From Erinaceus europaeus (lineage: Eukaryota > Chordata > Mammalia > Eulipotyphla > Erinaceidae): DNA of 64,000 nucleotides. Location of the stretch: assembly GCF_950295315.1 (NCBI RefSeq), contig NC_080170.1:96073597-96137596 (forward strand), given 5' to 3'. The notes beneath the pieces were generated by a model, which saw nothing but the letters and a program-made list of their open reading frames with translations, did no database searches and was not told the DNA's origin. The translations under genes and the position numbers were made by a program. Shown here piece by piece: positions 1 to 10,445 of this stretch. How positions within the stretch are numbered: the stretch's first letter is position 1; each line of letters starts with the position of its first letter.

Positions 1-432
1 TTTAATTCTGAAGTTTTTATATATGATGTAATAAAAATAAGAATAATAATTACATTATTATGAGACTATTATAAGATAAAAGTCTGTGCCTTTTTTTCTC
101 CTTTGTTTTCTAGTCTTTACTACTCTTACATTCATCTGCTTGCTTTCCTAGTCACAAGTGAGTTGTTTGTCACAAAACTGATTTGAAATTGTCTGTTCTA
201 TAAATGACTACAGGGACAAGAGATTTTTTTTTTTTTAATCAGAGTAAATCACTGATTTGGACAAAGAAATCTGTCTAACAAAGTTTCTCTGGCGAGGCTT
301 GGAGGTAGGCTAGTTATTCCTACTATGAAACCTTTATCCTCTCACCACATGTATAAGTGGTCTGCTGGTGACTTTTTGTGTATGTCAACATCAGCATCAA
401 CTATAAATAAAAGTGTAATTTTAAATGTATAT

Positions 433-541
433 TTAGTACTGCTCAGCTTTGGCTTATAGTGGACCCAGTGATTGAACCTGAGACTTTAAAGTTTCAGGCA
501 TGAAAATATTCACATAGCCACTATGCCATCACCCTGGCCCC
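433..541 (-). mobile_element. SINE type 3, minus strand
   Basis: Reads on the minus strand as a short tRNA-derived SINE. The plus strand shows the reversed B box (gattgaacctgag) followed by the reversed head (gccactatgccatcaccctgg). It is diverged, so it is an older copy. No clear target-site duplication. Confidence 0.75.
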
Positions 542-615
542 CAAGTAAATAATTCTATTTGAGCTTCTATGTAAATGCCTCATGTAACATCAATTAAAAT
601 ATTCACTTAATTTCT

Positions 616-800
616 TTCTTTTTTTAAAGATTTTATTTATTTATTTGTAAGATAGAAGGAGATAGAGATAGAAATAGAGAAAGAGAGAGAGGGAACCAGA
701 CATCACTCTGGTACATGTGCTGCTGGGGATTGAACTCTGAACCTCATGCTTGAGAATCTAATGCTTTAATCAGCTGTTTGGGTTATACTTCTTTAGCCTA
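616..800 (-). mobile_element. tRNA-derived SINE, minus strand, GA-rich body
   Basis: T-rich tail on the left (ttttatttatttattt), GA-rich middle, then a reversed B box (gggattgaactctgaacc). The pattern recurs at 62805-62985. Diverged. Confidence 0.7.
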
Positions 801-1029
801 ATTGTCAGAATATGTCTTGTCTCATAACATGCAGAAGATGAGGTGTTGGTGGGCACAGAAGATTACGGAGTAATATGTGAATATTTAGCATTTATAGTTT
901 GTAAATTCACTAGATCACATGTTATAATTGATGGCTACTGCTATGATTTACACAGAGCTGCTTCCAGGTGTGACTGTGGAAGGCCTGCTTAGCAGAGCCC
1001 AGTTATGGCTGAGAGAGTATCTTCATCCC
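801..1029. other. No recognisable feature
   Basis: Single-copy-looking AT-rich DNA. No reading frame, repeat or splice-flanked segment recognised. Confidence 0.5.
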
Positions 1030-1114
1030 TCTTGCTAAGTGAAAGACAACTAGCAGATGATTTCAGTCATATGTGGGATCTAGAGAACTGAAACACATGA
1101 ACTTGGCAAAAAAA
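1030..1114 (+). mobile_element. L1 remnant, end of ORF2 / start of 3' UTR
   Basis: The stretch from about 1036 (gctaagtgaaagacaac) to the A-run at 1109-1120 resembles the mammalian L1 sequence at the end of ORF2 (a CTAAGTGAAA...TCATATGTGG pattern). Only about 85 bp is left and it codes for nothing. Confidence 0.65.
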
Positions 1115-1559
1115 AAAAGACCCTAGTTGTAAACAAATTGTTTCTAAAACTTTGTGAGAACTAGGGCGGTCATCTTGACTTGGAAAAAAAAAACACCTTT
1201 GCTAATTTTCCTAAAAATGTAACTGCATTCAGATACTATTTATTAATTCATTGCTTTAAGACTTGGGTAAGTGAAGCCCACAGAACTTTGTAACTCCCCT
1301 CTAGTGATTATGATTTTCCAGCTTTGTCTCAGTTTTCACGTATGAGAAGATAAAGGGACCAAAAAAATTCTTGCTTACCTATCCAAATGTTACCTATATT
1401 TTCTATCAGTGAGCATGAAACTTTCACTGAACTAATTGAACTGTAGCTGGAAAACGCAAGGCTTAATTTGCTTTCTAGTGTGATACATTTGCTAATTGAA
1501 GGGACATTGACACAGAGTATTACACAGGTTTCAGGCATTCAGCTTTATAAATTAATTTC

Positions 1560-1775
1560 TGGGAGGTCAGGTGGTGGCTCACTCAGGAGTGGGAACACAT
1601 TACCAGGTGCAAAGGTCAAGCCTTTGATTTCCATCTGCAGGAGGTTTAGTGGGGGAGGGAAAAGAGAAGCTTCTTTACAAGGGGTTGAACAGTGCTACAG
1701 ATGTCCTCTCTCTCCCTTTCCTCCCCCTCTCTATCTCTAACAATCTACGAAAAAATGAAATGATGATAGCAAGTG
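1560..1775 (+). mobile_element. SINE type 2, plus strand, diverged
   Basis: Head at 1561 (ggaggtcaggtggtggctca), followed by CATCTGCAGGAGG, CTACAGATGTCCTCTCTCTC and an A-rich end. Heavily mutated compared with 34590-34801. A 90-codon open frame crosses it (1468-1740) and is not a gene. Confidence 0.7.
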
Positions 1776-1984
1776 ATGACTCTCATGGCTAAAAGAAAAA
1801 CAAAAGTCAATAACTGTTTTCTGCATTGGTGACCATTAAAATCTAATTTCCACTTATTAGCATTCTACTGATCCCTTCTGGTTGATTTACTCACCCAAGA
1901 TTTCTCTTCTCTCTGGGTAAAGGTGCTTCACTTTTATCGTTTCAGTCTTTGTTTTTCTTTTCTTTTATTAATTTGTTTTGTTTC

Positions 1985-2640
1985 TAAAACTATCACAAAT
2001 GAATAAAATCATGATATTGACATTTCACTGAGTATAGTACTCTCTAGGTTCAATCATGCATTGCAAATAGCAGGCTATCATCTTTTTGTAGCTAAGTAGA
2101 ACCTCATTGTATATATACACCAGCTCCCTTTCCACTTATGATAGACTCACTTGTTTCCAACTCTTGAGTATTGTAAATAGGGCTGTGATGAATATGGTGA
2201 TGTGTATTTTTCTTCATATACACACACACACACATATTGCATTATTTGGATAAATACCCAAAGGTGGGATAGCTGTCTTATGCTATGTTTATTCTTTATC
2301 TTTTTTTGAGACTCTTCATACTGTTTTCTACAGTGGCTGAACCAAATGATCTTCCTACCAGCAATGTTCAGGGACTCCCTTTTCACATTCTTGCCAATAC
2401 TTTCTTCCTGTCTCTTGGATAATTTCCATTCTCAGCAGCGTAAGGTGATAACTCTATAATGACACTACCAATTTCCAATTCAAACAGCAGTGCACAGGAG
2501 CTGCCTTTTTCTCACATCTAAACCAACACTTTTAACATGTCTTTTTTGATGATAGTGTTCTAGCAGGTAGGAGGTTGGTGTCTCATTGTTATTATATCAA
2601 AGCTTCTAAATAAGTTTTTGTATAGGTATTCAATGCATAT
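1985..2640 (-). mobile_element. Old L1 fragments, antisense
   Basis: The plus strand shows the reversed L1 ORF2 C-terminal region: gagtattgtaaatagggctg (2164-2183), a CA-repeat, ggataaatacccaaagg (2249-2265), and a counterpart of the 'acagtggctgaaccaa' segment. A second overlapping L1 piece seems to follow from about 2440. Many frame breaks; no coding capacity. Confidence 0.75.
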
Positions 2641-2959
2641 CAGCTATTACTATTTATTTGTAGAATAGCCATATATTTTATCAGCTACATTAGAACATCT
2701 TTGGGAGTTGAGAGGGTGTTCTATTAGTAGCTGTATAGGAATGATAGAAATTCACAGAGACTATTCATTGGCAAACAGAAATGCAAGGCCACTATTTCTA
2801 TTGAGCAAGAAACATCCAGTTCTATTCTGGTGTCACCTAGTAATTTTTAGGTTGTTACTAAATAGTGAATGTACCTTGTGTGTCCTCTTGGACTCAGATT
2901 CATTACAAAGGAAGCTACCTTTTGAGATAAGTTCTTTTAGTTTCCTTACTTCCCAGTAG
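2641..2959. other. No recognisable feature
   Basis: About 320 bp of apparently unique AT-rich DNA. An open frame of 83 codons (2708-2959) has no recognisable domain and looks like chance. Confidence 0.5.
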
Positions 2960-3155
2960 CTTCGTGTCCAGTGCTTAAGGACTAGTGCTACTGGTGTCTC
3001 CTTTGCTTTTGCTTTTGCTGTCTCCCGCTCTCTTTTCCCACCTCTACCATAAAAAAATTAAAAAAAAAATTAAAAGGCTGGAAATGGCCACCAGCAGTGG
3101 TGAATTTTTAAGTACCAAGCCCCAGAAATAACCTGAAGGTAGAAAAAAAATTACA
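2960..3155 (+). mobile_element. SINE type 1-long, 3' part, degraded
   Basis: Contains the CT-rich middle (tctcccgctctcttttccc) and then the 3' module (ccaccagcagtggtgaattt ... aagccccagaaataacctg). The tRNA-like head is lost or too diverged to recognise. Confidence 0.6.
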
Positions 3156-4095
3156 GAATTGAGAGCCATATCCTACGTCAGCTTATCCCAGGTTTCCTTA
3201 TACAAAAATGTTTGAAGTTTCTAAAATGGTCATAGCATCCAGTTATTTCTCACTTGGGTTTTTTTTTTTTTTTTTTTTTAGTGCCAAGGAAGTCTTTGAA
3301 CTGGGTGTTCTTTAACCCCACGTTATTTATACATTTTGTTCTAATATACTTTATGAAAGTTCTAGTTGTTTTATGAATCTTGTTCCATATTTAGTTACTC
3401 TGTGGTGTCATAACTCTCAAAAGACAGTGGTAGATATGTCCCATTTGGTCTTTTATTTTACCTCTATGGTAACATTTTGTGATTTATGACCAATGCTGGT
3501 TTGCATGTTTGTCTTCTGTATTAATCTTTAAAAAATTTAGAAATGCCTGACTGGTAGTATTCAGTGTATCAAAAAGTCTTAGTATAGGCCTCTCAGAACT
3601 TTCTCTGAATTGCTGGGAGCTTTCTTAAACGTTTTGGAATTATATATGGTCATCTGACTGTAGAGACTTTGTTGAGTCCACTCATATTTAGATATGCCCA
3701 GATCATAATGTAATAGGTTTGAGATACTTAGAACCTGGCTTTAGTATACATCAGTAATTATGCCATTTTACACCTAACTTCTTGATATATTGTTCAGCAT
3801 ATTTACTGGTCTTCCCAAATGTTTTCAAATTATTGAATGAAGATCATCTGCATTAGAATTGTCTAGGTATTTCTCTGTTTCATCCCAGAGCAGAGAGGGA
3901 TTAGCAAAATCAGAGGTAATCCCTGTAACTCTGCATTTTACTAAGACTCTCAGGAAATTCTTGTAATACAATATTATCTGAGAATCAGTGCTCAATATGT
4001 TAAAGATAGTAGCTTTCTTATTGAAATACACTAAATTATATCATATAAATGATGATATCTAAAGTTTGCTGTGTGCTTATTTGAAAATGGTAAGA
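3156..4095. other. No recognisable feature apart from a poly-T run
   Basis: Unique-looking AT-rich DNA. A poly-T run lies near 3259-3281. No exon-like or repeat-like segment was recognised. Confidence 0.5.
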
Positions 4096-4144
4096 CCTAT
4101 TTCACAGATATATTACGAAGATGGTAAATATATATACATCTGTG

Positions 4145-4147
<3 letters not shown>

Positions 4148-4192
<45 letters not shown>
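4148..4192. repeat. (CA)n microsatellite
   Basis: About 22 uninterrupted CA units following a TATACATC-rich start. Likely length-polymorphic. Confidence 0.98.
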
Positions 4193-4196
<4 letters not shown>

Positions 4197-4514
4197 AAGG
4201 CACTGAAGAATCGTGAAGTACAGCTATACCTTTGTTTCTGTAATGTCACAGAATAATTAGGCAGCAGAATTAAAAACTGAATCCAGGAAAATTTTTTTAA
4301 TCTCACTAATGCTTACTAGAGTGACATTTATGATTAAAGATAAAATACTCAGCTCTAACCATTTTTCTTTTCTCATGCCACAAGTGGGTCCTCTACATAT
4401 ACATGGTTAACCAGACATGAACACTTGCCCTTTTCAGAATTTTCAGAGAAAAGAAATACAATCTTTTAGTTTCAAGAAGTCATGATTCTTGATCATTGAG
4501 ACACTGTTAACACT

Positions 4515-4560
4515 GACCCACTTGCACCAAGCCCCAGAGATAACCCTGGGGGAAAAGAAA
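4515..4560 (+). mobile_element. Remnant of a SINE 3' module
   Basis: gcaccaagccccagagataa followed by CCCTGGGGGAAAAG matches the end of the type 1-long 3' module. It sits just left of the Vingi insertion. Confidence 0.55.
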
Positions 4561-4583
4561 TCAGTAAATCTACCAATGGCAAT

Positions 4584-5172
4584 CTTCTTCTTCTAGCGTT
4601 TGCCCTTCTTCTGTAGCCAGTCAACAGCATCAGGTTGAGCCTGATGTCAAGTTTCGAGACCTCCTTTGAATCTGGAGAGGTGGCAGTCGTTGACTGTGTG
4701 GGTCATAGTCTGTCTGTAGCCGCAGGGGCAGTTCGGGTCGTCTCTGGCTCCCCAGCGGTGGAACATAGCGGCGCCGGCCATGGCCTGTTCGATAGCGATT
4801 GAGGAGGGCCCAATCATAAGGTGCTAGGTCAAAGCCGGGTTGACGCTTGCAGGGGTCTGTGATGAGGTGTTTGTTCTTTACCTCAGCTGACTGCCAGCTC
4901 TGTTTCCAAGAGACTGGAACAGAGAAGTTCAGTGTAGGCGTAGGGGACCAGATTGGGTGACGAGACGTCAAGCGTTGGACAGGGTGGGCGAAGATATCCG
5001 CGTATATTGGCAGGTCCGGTCGAGCATAGACGTGGGAAATGAACTTAGATGATGCTGCATCCCGACGAATATCTGGCGGGGCGATGTTGCTAAGAACTGG
5101 CAGCCATGGAACCGGGGTGGAACGGATGGTTCCAGAAATTATCCTCATGGAGGAATATAATTTGGAATGAAT
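4584..5172 (-). mobile_element. Vingi-like (Ingi-related) LINE, 3' fragment, antisense, broken
   Basis: Minus-strand C-terminal part of a non-LTR retrotransposon protein, the region after the reverse transcriptase domain. It begins near codons for MRIISGTIRSTPVPWLPVLS, continues through NRYRTGHGR, and then shifts frame at about 4770-4777 (consistent with loss of two bases). In the new frame it has a CCHC zinc-knuckle pattern, C-x-C-x7-H-x4-C, at 4683-4730. A TGA at 4647-4649 interrupts that frame; the terminal TAG is at 4593-4595, followed at once by three AAG units. Perfect 10-bp direct repeats (caatggcaat at 4574-4583 and 5173-5182) bracket the element, as expected for target-primed insertion. 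The copy is 5'-truncated and cannot make a working protein. Markedly higher GC than its surroundings. This C-terminal domain is typical of invertebrate LINEs; from established knowledge the Vingi clade occurs in hedgehogs. Clade assignment is by motif recall, not by a search. Confidence 0.85.
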
Positions 5173-5182
5173 CAATGGCAAT

Positions 5183-6484
5183 GAATCTGTCAATCAACTG
5201 AATAAATAAGACATTAACAATATCACTTATTTATGCATGCATCCTATTTTATTTCTTTAGTGTTAATTTTGTTTTTAAAAGGTTTTCAATCATTTTAATT
5301 ATATGCTTACATTACTTAGCTTTGTTTTAAAATTAAACAAAATGCAAAAACTTATTCATTTAATATGAAAATGCTACATTTTACCTCATAGATGAGACTA
5401 GCTTGTTCAGTTTCTTTTTACCTATAACATCACATTGTATTATCTGAGTAAACAAAAATTGTTATTCTCTTTCTCCTTCAATGAAAAATTAATATTTATA
5501 GTTTTGTTCTGGGACACTTATTTCTTTGAATATACATGTATATGTATTGTATAACTTTAAAAATAACTGGGACATAGAAATTTATTGGTCACCACTTTTT
5601 CATATTTTAGTTACTTGTTAGCATTTTTTAATCATTGAAGTAGCAATTATTGTTATTTCTTTGTTCAAGTAATGATTGATTACATTTATTCATGCTTGCT
5701 AATTCCTTTGCTTACCACTGCTTCTTGCATTCTACTACTTTGTTTATTAACATACGTTTCTAACCTTCTTCCTGAATTATGTCTTCTAAACCCTTCTTTA
5801 ATATATAATGTGAGTGGCACTTTTTTTTAATTTAAAAATGTTTTGTCTTACTTATGAGTTGTAGTCTAGCTAACTAAACACTCATTTTCTTTTCTTTAAA
5901 ACTCAGCCATTGGACTCTTTGTTGCTTTCTTCCTCTATTATTGTTAATGATCAATACTCTAGTATTCAAAGATATTTTTTGCTTGAAGATGACCTGTCTC
6001 TTGGGTATGTGTGTGATTTTAAGATACTTTCTTTGTTCTGGTGTCTGATTATCTCAAGATAGTATGCTTTGCATATATCCATAAATCGTTTTAAAAAAAT
6101 TGTGAATAATTTTCAGCCATTATGTTTTTCTCCCCAAAAACTAGCTTGCCATGTTTTTCCTGTGATATAGATACCACAGCATGTAGGTTAATGGTTTTTA
6201 TTAGCTGAAAGAACTGAAGCCCAAATGATACGTGACTTTCCAATGTCAAAATTAACATAAAATTACATGTCTATAACCAAGTAATAAATGAATACCAGTA
6301 ATAATCGAAATATACTTCGGCTTGTCCGTGCCACTTGCAGTAGGCTTTCTCTCCTCTCCTTTTATTTTTGTCTGCAAATGTTTCATTTCAACAAATGCAC
6401 TCATTGTTCCAGAGAAAATAAAAAGACACCTTTTCTTGTAAAACACCAAGTTAGACAGATAAATTACTTGTTAAATGAGGTTAT
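5183..6484. other. No recognisable feature
   Basis: 1.3 kb of very AT-rich, apparently single-copy DNA. Short overlapping frames (for example 6252-6449 and 6288-6587) show no domain. Some of it may be very old L1 but I cannot support that. Confidence 0.5.
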
Positions 6485-6486
6485 TG

Positions 6487-6775
6487 GAGGCAGGGTGGTG
6501 GCACACCCAGCTAAGTGCACATATTACTTAAGAGCACAAGGACCTGGGACCCCCTGCAGGGGGTCCATTTTACAAGTGGTGATATAGGTCTTCAGTCATC
6601 TGTCTTTGTCTCCCTCCCTCTATCTCCCTTCCAGTCTCAATTTCTCTCTGTCCTGTCAAATAAAAAAATAACTAAATAAATAAATAGTGGCTGTGCGGAG
6701 AGGTTGATTTATAGTGCCAGCACTGAGCCCTAGAGATAACCCTGCTGGCAATGAGATTATCCTTAAAACAACAAC
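6487..6775 (+). mobile_element. SINE type 2 head with type 1-long 3' module
   Basis: Head near 6488 (aggcagggtggtggcacacc), CT-rich middle, an AAATAA tail, then the 3' module (ggttgatttatagtgccagc ... gagataaccctgctgg). The B-box stretch is disturbed by a small palindrome, ccccctgcagggggt (6550-6564). Confidence 0.75.
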
Positions 6776-7091
6776 AAAACCGCTATATATTGTAAGGTGT
6801 TGTATCATTTCCAGAGTCAGCATGTTGGAATTTTCATGAGAGGATTTAGTTTTAGTGTCAGCTCCTCTAGGAGCTTTTAGGGAAGTTGTAGGAAGTCCAG
6901 CAGCTCTCTGCATTCATATGTATTTGGGTGTTCTGACAAAGGTTAATAGGATTTCTAAGTCATTTATTGAAATGAACATCTTCTGCAGTGTGCTGGATGG
7001 TGGTTCCCCAAAAGATATTCTACTCTGTCACTAATACCTAAAATGACAAGGATTTCAAGAGAAGGAAGTTACTGTTTGGTCGAGGCTTTTT

Positions 7092-7190
7092 AGAAAATTG
7101 TTTATTTATTAACACAAAAGAGAGATGTATTTACTAACACAAGAGTGGAGAGTAACAGAGCATCATCCAGTGTATGGTAATCTTGCTATA
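7092..7190 (-). mobile_element. SINE remnant, minus strand
   Basis: Twice-repeated T/A-rich tail (tttatttattaacacaa) and a short GAGA-type body ending agcatcatccagtgt, which matches the body of the SINE at 616-800. Highly degraded. Confidence 0.45.
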
Positions 7191-7337
7191 GCAGCCTAAA
7201 TATACTCCAACAAGTTCCAGTTCCTCCTGACATTTTCCAAGCTTTCATCATTATGTCATTACTCCTGATGTTACTGATGCAGATTGGCATTTCTAAGTTT
7301 AGAAAATGGGATGGAATTTTAGATGAGGGGAACCTAC

Positions 7338-7912
7338 TGTGGGGGCCATTTCTCCTCTGCGCATACCCTGCTGACGAGGGAGAGTGCCTGGAGAGGAATC
7401 ACAGTGACCTCCTCCTCTGGGAGAAGCTTCAGAGAGACAACTTGTTTATTCAAGGGTACAGGAGGCAGATATACCCAAGGATTAGGAAAAGGTTAAGATA
7501 ACCAATAAACCACACACACAATACAGGGTTAAGTCTTGACCTATCAGGTGTTTGTTCATTACTGGGAAGTTACCATACAAGGTCTGGTCATGAACTCACG
7601 ATGCATAGGTAGGCTTCTCTCTAAAGGTGAATCACCAGCACCTCAGGGCACAGGGGAAGGGGGCAGTTAAGGAAGACCAGGATATTTTCAGTGGGTTTCA
7701 GTTGGCCATAATTATGGCCTTTGTTCAAAGGGAATGAGGAAGCATGTGAAGGAAGGTTCCTGGCCTGGAAAACTCCATCCATCATGAGGTCATGGGGTCA
7801 AGTGGGGACCTGCCTATCATCCCTCCTGTGAGGAGTGGACTTGGAGTTTACTCTCTCAGACCCTCATGCAGATGATGGCCTGGGTTTCCCAGACAGTGGG
7901 CTTTTCCCCACA
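7338..7912 (-). mobile_element. Solo LTR of a class II (ERVK-like) endogenous retrovirus
   Basis: The 575-bp block begins TGTGGGGGCC and ends TTTTCCCCACA, so it has TG...CA ends within short inverted repeats. The same 5 bases, cctac, lie on both sides (7333-7337 and 7913-7917), as expected of a target duplication. On the minus strand it starts TGTGGGGAAAAG, the start typical of class II (HERV-K-like) LTRs, and has an AATAAA at 7450-7445 about 110 bp from its 3' end, which sets the orientation. No gag, pol or env sequence lies next to it, so it is a solo LTR left by recombination. An open frame at 7253-7501 across its left edge is not a gene. Confidence 0.75.
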
Positions 7913-7918
7913 CCTACA

Positions 7919-8035
7919 ACCAAGGACTTGGTTGTATTTTATATGGGATTTAGTTTGATGTAAATAGAGGCACCTTTAATCCACAGTTACACACAAAGAG
8001 GGATATTCCATTGAGTCACTATATTTTGTGTTTAA
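7919..8035. other. Unassigned DNA between LTR and L1 end
   Basis: Just right of the LTR lies the palindrome ccaaggacttgg (7920-7931). Otherwise nothing recognised. Confidence 0.4.
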
Positions 8036-8352
8036 AAGATGGGCTTATTTTGGAACTAATTATGCTAAGTGTCACAGATGAAAAGAATGGGAGATAACAA
8101 ACGACTGTAAGGGAAAATACAAAGTAAAACTTGGATTAGGAGTAGTATATTGTACCAAAGCAAAGGATTCTGGGGAAGGAGGGGAAGGGTTGAGACTCTG
8201 GGTTAGGAGGGAAAAGGACTGGGATTTGGTTATATGATGGGAGAGGGAGGTGAGGTTGGGGGAGCCAGTGACTCCCAGACACCTATCAGAGAGAGAAGTT
8301 ATACCTATATGTCATGAACTGTACTATAAAACATTAAACCCTAAATTAAAGA
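8036..8352 (+). mobile_element. L1 3' UTR, plus strand
   Basis: Begins with a remnant of the ORF2 end (tatgctaagtgtcacagatg). It goes on with aaagtaaaacttggattagg and ttgtaccaaagcaaaggatt and a G-rich tract. It ends gttatacctatatgtcatga ... ataaaacattaaaccctaaa. The same UTR elements are found reversed at 43583-43800, which confirms the family. Confidence 0.75.
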
Positions 8353-9310
8353 AAAGAAACAGGAATGAGACACAGGTCAACATACACATATTTTGTTCTG
8401 AATCTTGTGTTAGGTCTTGCTCATTTTTAATTGATTTGGGCTTTTTTCTGGCTACTTTCTTCAAGGTACTTTATGGTTCTTGCACTTAGATCAGAGAAGA
8501 AAAATCTGTTTGCTTTCTCTTTGACTGTGGAAATGAATATATGAGTGTTTGTTATTGCATGACATTTTTTGTTATATTGATTTAAAAATTTTTAGTTTTA
8601 ATTTTTGCTAATGATTTAGTAGTATTTTTACAAAACTATAAAACTTTAGGAGTATAATTTTATCCTGATACGTAGTATGTATCACCATAAATAATCATAT
8701 ATATCCTGTGATTAAGTAATATACTTTAAAAGTGTTCTAATAGACAAGTTATTATAATTGAAATTCACCATGATTAATATCCCTCTCAGAAAAATAGACC
8801 ATGCCTTTAATGCGATCACTGTATTTGTAGCATCTGTTTGTGTTGTGTTTGCCAGCAAGCTTAAATGAGTAATATTGAAAAGTAATGTTCTTCCATTATT
8901 GCAGATCCCAGATGTGGACTGACACTTTCACTCCAATTTCAGATTTGGAAGATGTTCCTGGCCACTTCTATACTTATTAGGACAGGATCCCAGATTGGCT
9001 TCAAGTGAGTGTCATGCGGAGTTATGCACAAATCATGAAAAGTAACTTATCTACTTTATACAACAATATCATCAAGCTAACTTTTGCAAAAGCTATTCTC
9101 ATAGTATCTTGGTCATGATACATACAATCAGACTCTGGAATAAATGCACATGATTACAGTTCCATCATCACATCTTCAATGTAAATGAAAGCTAACATGC
9201 AAGGTGGCACATGATAGTGTTCACTGCAATGACAGATTATTTTAACAGCATTGGTGAAAATATTTGTTCAGGGCTCAGAAGGTTACTAAAGCATATGAAT
9301 TTTGGTATGG
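8353..9310. other. Mostly unique DNA with one exon-like stretch
   Basis: AT-rich and apparently single copy. A segment at 8906-9005 is bounded by a pyrimidine-rich CAG and a GTGAGT (see findings); otherwise nothing. Confidence 0.45.
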
Positions 9311-9466
9311 CCTATTAAAATGCTCTGACATTTTCTCTAAGGCGTGACCTAGAAGACTTAGTCTGAATCCATATGTGTTCTCTATGCTTTTTTATGGAGA
9401 AACTTCTAGATTGTGGTGTATATTTTATTTTTTTATTTGCCATGGTTTCACTGTTCCAGGACATCT

Positions 9467-9533
9467 TTCCCTTCCTTCCTTCCTTCCTTCCTTCCTTCCT
9501 TCCTTCCTTCCTTCCTTCCTTCCTTCCTTCCTC
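9467..9533. repeat. (TTCC)n microsatellite
   Basis: About 16 CCTT units followed by impure CT-rich DNA to about 9635. It forms the pyrimidine tail of the SINE on its right. Long open frames on both strands here (up to 161 codons, 9315-9860) are simple-repeat artefacts. Confidence 0.97.
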
Positions 9534-9619
9534 CTTCCTTTCTCCCTTCTTCCCTCCCTCAATCCCTTCTTTTCTCCCTCCCTTCCTTTTTCCTTTCCTC
9601 CCGCCCTCCCTTCCTTTCT

Positions 9620-9790
9620 TTTGTTTTCTTTCTCTTTTCCACCCCCAAACAGAAAAGAGAGAGGTAGAGAGGGAAAACCACACATCACTGAAACTTCCCC
9701 CAGTAAGGTGAGGATGGGGTTTTGGGGTTTGAACCTGGGTTATACTCATAGGAAAGCAAGCATGTTCCCAGGTGAGTTATCTTGCCAGTC
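9620..9790 (-). mobile_element. SINE type 2, minus strand
   Basis: Body agaaaagagagaggtagaga, CATCACTGAAACTTCCCCC, reversed B box (tttgaacctgggtta) and a reversed head at the right end. The (TTCC)n run on the left lies where the T-rich tail should be. Confidence 0.75.
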
Positions 9791-9855
9791 CAAGCTGCAG
9801 ATTTTGGTGAGACATATTAAAATGTTACTAGAGGCATCAATTCATTCTGCTCTTC

Positions 9856-10445
9856 TGTGAAAGCTTGGTAGAGCTTAGGGAAGCTCTCCCATCCTTGGAT
9901 GGAGTCTGGAAAGACACCCTGTTGGGACTATGTGTAAGCCTGATAGAGCTTAGGGAGAACCATCCCCGTCCTTGGATGGAGGTCTGAGAAGATGACCTCT
10001 TGGTAAGTCTCTCTCAACCGAGGTGAGCAAAAGGGGTGAAACTCAGACTTAGTTCTTTCCTTTTTGACTCTCAGGCCCACAGAAACCCCAGTACTTCCCT
10101 CCATTAACTGCAGGCCACATGGCCGCAGATTCACTTATTCAAAGTCACCTTCTGATCACAGAAGAATACACCTTATCACACACTTGATCACACACCTCAG
10201 ACCCCAGACAAGAGAAATTCCAAACTATATGGCTTTTTGATATCCATCTTCTCTCTGTCTCACCCTTCTGGTTTAACCCCTATGCTTCTCTCAGATACCT
10301 TTGGATAATTAAGTTGCTTGCGTCATGGAGAATAACTGTCTTGTATCTCAACAATTCCTGTCATACCAGCCCCCTACCTTAGGGGCATGCCGACCGTTAA
10401 GAAACCTGTAATTTCTGACATATTTCAGTAATAATTCCCTTCGTT
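9856..10445. mobile_element. LTR-like block, copy A of a repeated unit
   Basis: About 450 bp (9990-10435) is repeated in the same direction at 10660-11140. Shared stretches include ggtttaacccctatgcttct, ctttggataattaa, ccagccccctac and aagaaacctgtaatttctga. It also has a short internal repeat, agagcttaggga, at about 9872 and 9948. Probably endogenous retrovirus LTR or LTR-proximal DNA; the class and exact ends are unresolved. A 68-codon minus frame (9928-10134) has no recognised domain. Confidence 0.5.

Noticed and set aside
4630..5193. 187-codon minus-strand frame as a host gene
   Set aside because: Its first two thirds are LINE C-terminal protein; the last third is a frameshifted reading of the same element.
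7338..7912. A full provirus next to the LTR
   Set aside because: No primer-binding site, gag, pol or env sequence on either side, and the flanking 5-bp repeats bracket the LTR alone.
9315..9860. Overlapping open frames of up to 161 codons on both strands
   Set aside because: They come from the (TTCC)n repeat, which has no stops in any frame; the products are low-complexity and flanked by SINE DNA.
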